Of a stretch of 64,000 nucleotides of DNA, positions 62,825 to 64,000 are shown piece by piece. This DNA comes from Alphaproteobacteria bacterium (GTDB taxonomy: Bacteria; Pseudomonadota; Alphaproteobacteria; Sphingomonadales; Sphingomonadaceae), in assembly GCA_018970445.1 (NCBI GenBank), contig JAGWWF010000013.1:32543-96542 (forward strand). The letters run 5' to 3'. A program made the translations under genes and the position numbers. The number at the start of each line of letters is the position of its first letter. Position 1 is the stretch's first letter. The notes beneath the pieces are model-generated. The model was not told the origin of the DNA and did not search any database. It saw only the letters and a program-made list of their open reading frames with translations.

Positions 62825-62866
62825 TGCCCACCCTTTAACACATTAAAAACCACTGTTGTGATCCCG

Positions 62867-62883
62867 GTCTGCTCCGTACAGAC
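62867..62883. promoter_or_regulatory. Inverted repeat in the divergent regulator spacer
   Basis: GTCTG-N7-CAGAC lies in the 172-bp spacer between the divergent sigma-54 activator and winged-helix regulator genes. Its 5-nt arms and 12-bp period suit a dimeric regulator, but the match is short and may be chance. Confidence 0.3.
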
Positions 62884-62996
62884 TGAACCACGCCGCCTAT
62901 AAACATGATTGATCTGGTCTTGATACGGGTGATTGCTTCCGATCTGACGATTATGTAACCCGCGACTCGAATGGTTCCCGCCATACCGGAGTGTTC

Positions 62997-63755
62997 ATGT
63001 CCGATTGTCGCATCCTGTCGCTTGATGATGGCTGGTCCGGGCCGGCCGATGGCTGGGAGGTTGTGGCCGAAGCGCCCGGCCTGATGGCGACGCGGCTGGA
63101 TGCGGTGGTGATCGGCGCTGCATCGCCGCGCGCCGTGGCCGAAGTGGTGCGGCTGGCGCTGCCGATCATCGTGCGGGTGGGTGATGGTGCCGCGCCGCAG
63201 TGGCTGGATGCCGCCGATGCCTTTGTGTTGCCCGGCGATGATGCCGCCATGCCCGGCCGGCTGGCGCGCTGGCTGAACCGGCCGGCGCTGGCCGGGGTGG
63301 CCGAACTGTCGGATACCGCCCAGCATCTGGCCAGCCTGAGCCAGGAGGCGCAGCGGCTGGCCGACATGCTGGCCCGGCTGGCGCAGGGCAGCGATCCCGC
63401 GCCCGACACGCCGGTGGATGCCGCCCTGGTGCGCCGGCTGATCCGGCTGCGCCGCGATCGCGATCGGCATCTGCCGGCCGATCTGTTCGGCGATCCGGCG
63501 TGGGACATGCTGCTGGACCTGACCGCAGCGCGCATGGAGCAGGTGGATGTGCCGGTGTCCAGCCTGTGCCTGGCCGCCGCCGTGCCCACCACCACGGCGC
63601 TGCGCTGGGTGCGCAGCCTGTCACAAGCCGGGCTGTTCGTGCGCCGCACCGATCCGGCCGATGCCCGCCGGGCGTTCATCACCCTGTCCGATGATGGCTT
63701 TGCCGCGATGATCGCCTGGCTGCGGCGCTTTGCGGCGGTGTTTGCGGTGCGGTGA
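62997..63755 (+). CDS. Winged-helix (MarR-like) regulator with degenerate N-terminal domain
   Basis: Protein of 252 residues. Residues 1-100 resemble a response-regulator-like fold that has lost its phosphorylation residues. Residues 155-245 form a winged helix: ADLFGDPAWDMLLDLTAARMEQVDVPVSSLCLAAAVPTTTALRWVRSLSQAGLFVRRTDPADARRAF, recognised by its SSLCLAAAVPTTTALRW helix-turn-helix. This architecture is common in sphingomonads. I chose the ATG at 62997 with CGGAG 6-7 nt upstream over the GTG at 62991. Divergent from the sigma-54 activator. Confidence 0.75.
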   Translation: MSDCRILSLDDGWSGPADGWEVVAEAPGLMATRLDAVVIGAASPRAVAEVVRLALPIIVRVGDGAAPQWLDAADAFVLPGDDAAMPGRLARWLNRPALAGVAELSDTAQHLASLSQEAQRLADMLARLAQGSDPAPDTPVDAALVRRLIRLRRDRDRHLPADLFGDPAWDMLLDLTAARMEQVDVPVSSLCLAAAVPTTTALRWVRSLSQAGLFVRRTDPADARRAFITLSDDGFAAMIAWLRRFAAVFAVR

Positions 63756-63783
63756 AGGCGCACAAGGCTCGCTGCGCTCGCAC

Positions 63784-63855
63784 CCTCCCCCAACCCCTCC
63801 CTTGCAGGGAGGGGGGCTGTATCTCCCCTCCCTGCAAGGGAGGGGTTGGGGGAGG
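63784..63855. repeat. Perfect 31-nt-arm palindrome
   Basis: Arms 63784-63814 and 63825-63855 are exact reverse complements (left arm starts CCTCCCCCAACCCCTCCCTT) with a 10-nt loop. It lies between the convergent winged-helix and hydrolase genes, where it could act as a bidirectional transcript-stabilising or terminating hairpin. No T-run is present. Confidence 0.85.
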
Positions 63856-63862
63856 CTGGCGA

Positions 63863-64000
63863 TCAGCCCGCCGTGCTGGCCAGCAGATCGAGCACGGGGG
63901 CCAGGCTGCGGTCGGGGGCTTCTTCCATCGGGATATGGCCGATGCCATCCAGGATGGCGATGCGGCTGCCGGGGATCTGCCGGTTGAACCAGGCGGCCAC
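63863..64000 (-). CDS. Alpha/beta-hydrolase, C-terminal fragment at window edge
   Basis: 45 residues of a gene entering from the right edge: VAAWFNRQIPGSRIAILDGIGHIPMEEAPDR, then SLAPVLDLLASTAG and stop. GIGHIPMEEAP is the catalytic-histidine segment of alpha/beta-fold hydrolases. Everything upstream, including the nucleophile, is outside the window. Confidence 0.8.
   Translation of the reverse strand: MAAWFNRQIPGSRIAILDGIGHIPMEEAPDRSLAPVLDLLASTAG

Noticed and set aside
62964..62968. GACTC as a CcrM (GANTC) methylation site controlling the divergent regulators
   Set aside because: A 5-bp degenerate motif is too frequent to mean anything alone, and I saw none upstream of ctrA where it would be expected.

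Overview
The window is high-GC, gene-dense bacterial chromosome with no rRNA, tRNA, insertion sequence, prophage or CRISPR array that I could see. Several features point to an alphaproteobacterium, most likely Sphingomonadales (inference): ctrA lying next to sciP, a DUF2794 gene, an OxyR/AhpC/AhpD block, a phoR-pstSCAB-phoU-phoB operon with an alphaproteobacterial-type Pho box, a large TonB-dependent receptor, a short-form flagellar cluster and very GC-rich third codon positions. Long antisense ORFs are common here because of the base composition and are not genes.

Layout. 1-1607: parE (partial). 1608-2014: spacer with a possible small RNA and two terminators. 2015-5639: nitrogen block, glnB-glnA (minus) divergent from amtB (plus). 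5827-9051: a LuxR-type regulator, MFS transporter and SDR operon (minus). 9201-13685: msrA, glmU-glmS (cell-wall amino-sugar supply) and gph. 13682-20983: phosphate operon phoR-pstS-pstC-pstA-pstB-phoU-phoB. 21087-29928: an SDR, a DUF2794 protein, serine acetyltransferase, the ahpC-ahpD/oxyR peroxide-defence pair, a quinone oxidoreductase, an aldehyde dehydrogenase, bamD, a MAPEG protein and a metallo-beta-lactamase-fold hydrolase. 30051-32282: SulP transporter plus beta-carbonic anhydrase. 32388-42747: accessory metabolism: an exported RidA-like protein, a TonB-dependent receptor, a GNAT enzyme, a YtcJ-type amidohydrolase, an acyl-CoA dehydrogenase, a GH42 beta-galactosidase and a DUF2855 protein. 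42944-46870: pseudoazurin, trmJ, ctrA, sciP and mnmA. 47013-61602: one continuous flagellar operon (FlbD-like activator, fliE-R, flhB, fliD). 61766-63755: a second sigma-54 activator divergent from a winged-helix regulator. 63863-64000: the end of an alpha/beta hydrolase gene.

How the parts work together. The flagellar run encodes the MS ring, switch, export apparatus, export ATPase complex, hook-length control protein and filament cap. It starts with its own sigma-54 activator behind a consensus-perfect -24/-12 promoter and ends beside a second sigma-54 activator, and the cell-cycle regulators CtrA and SciP are encoded 1.5-2.5 kb upstream. Putative CtrA boxes near ctrA and ahead of the flagellar operon suggest, without proving it, cell-cycle control of motility. 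Most flagellar genes overlap by 1-4 nt. The clearest oddities are a 25-bp-arm palindrome inserted in frame at the 5' end of fliI, a FliM lacking its CheY-binding N-terminus and most of its middle domain, a FliO with no membrane segment, a sigma-54 transcript that would start at the first gene's ATG, and a 7-codon leader peptide with a near-perfect ribosome-binding site ahead of glnB-glnA.
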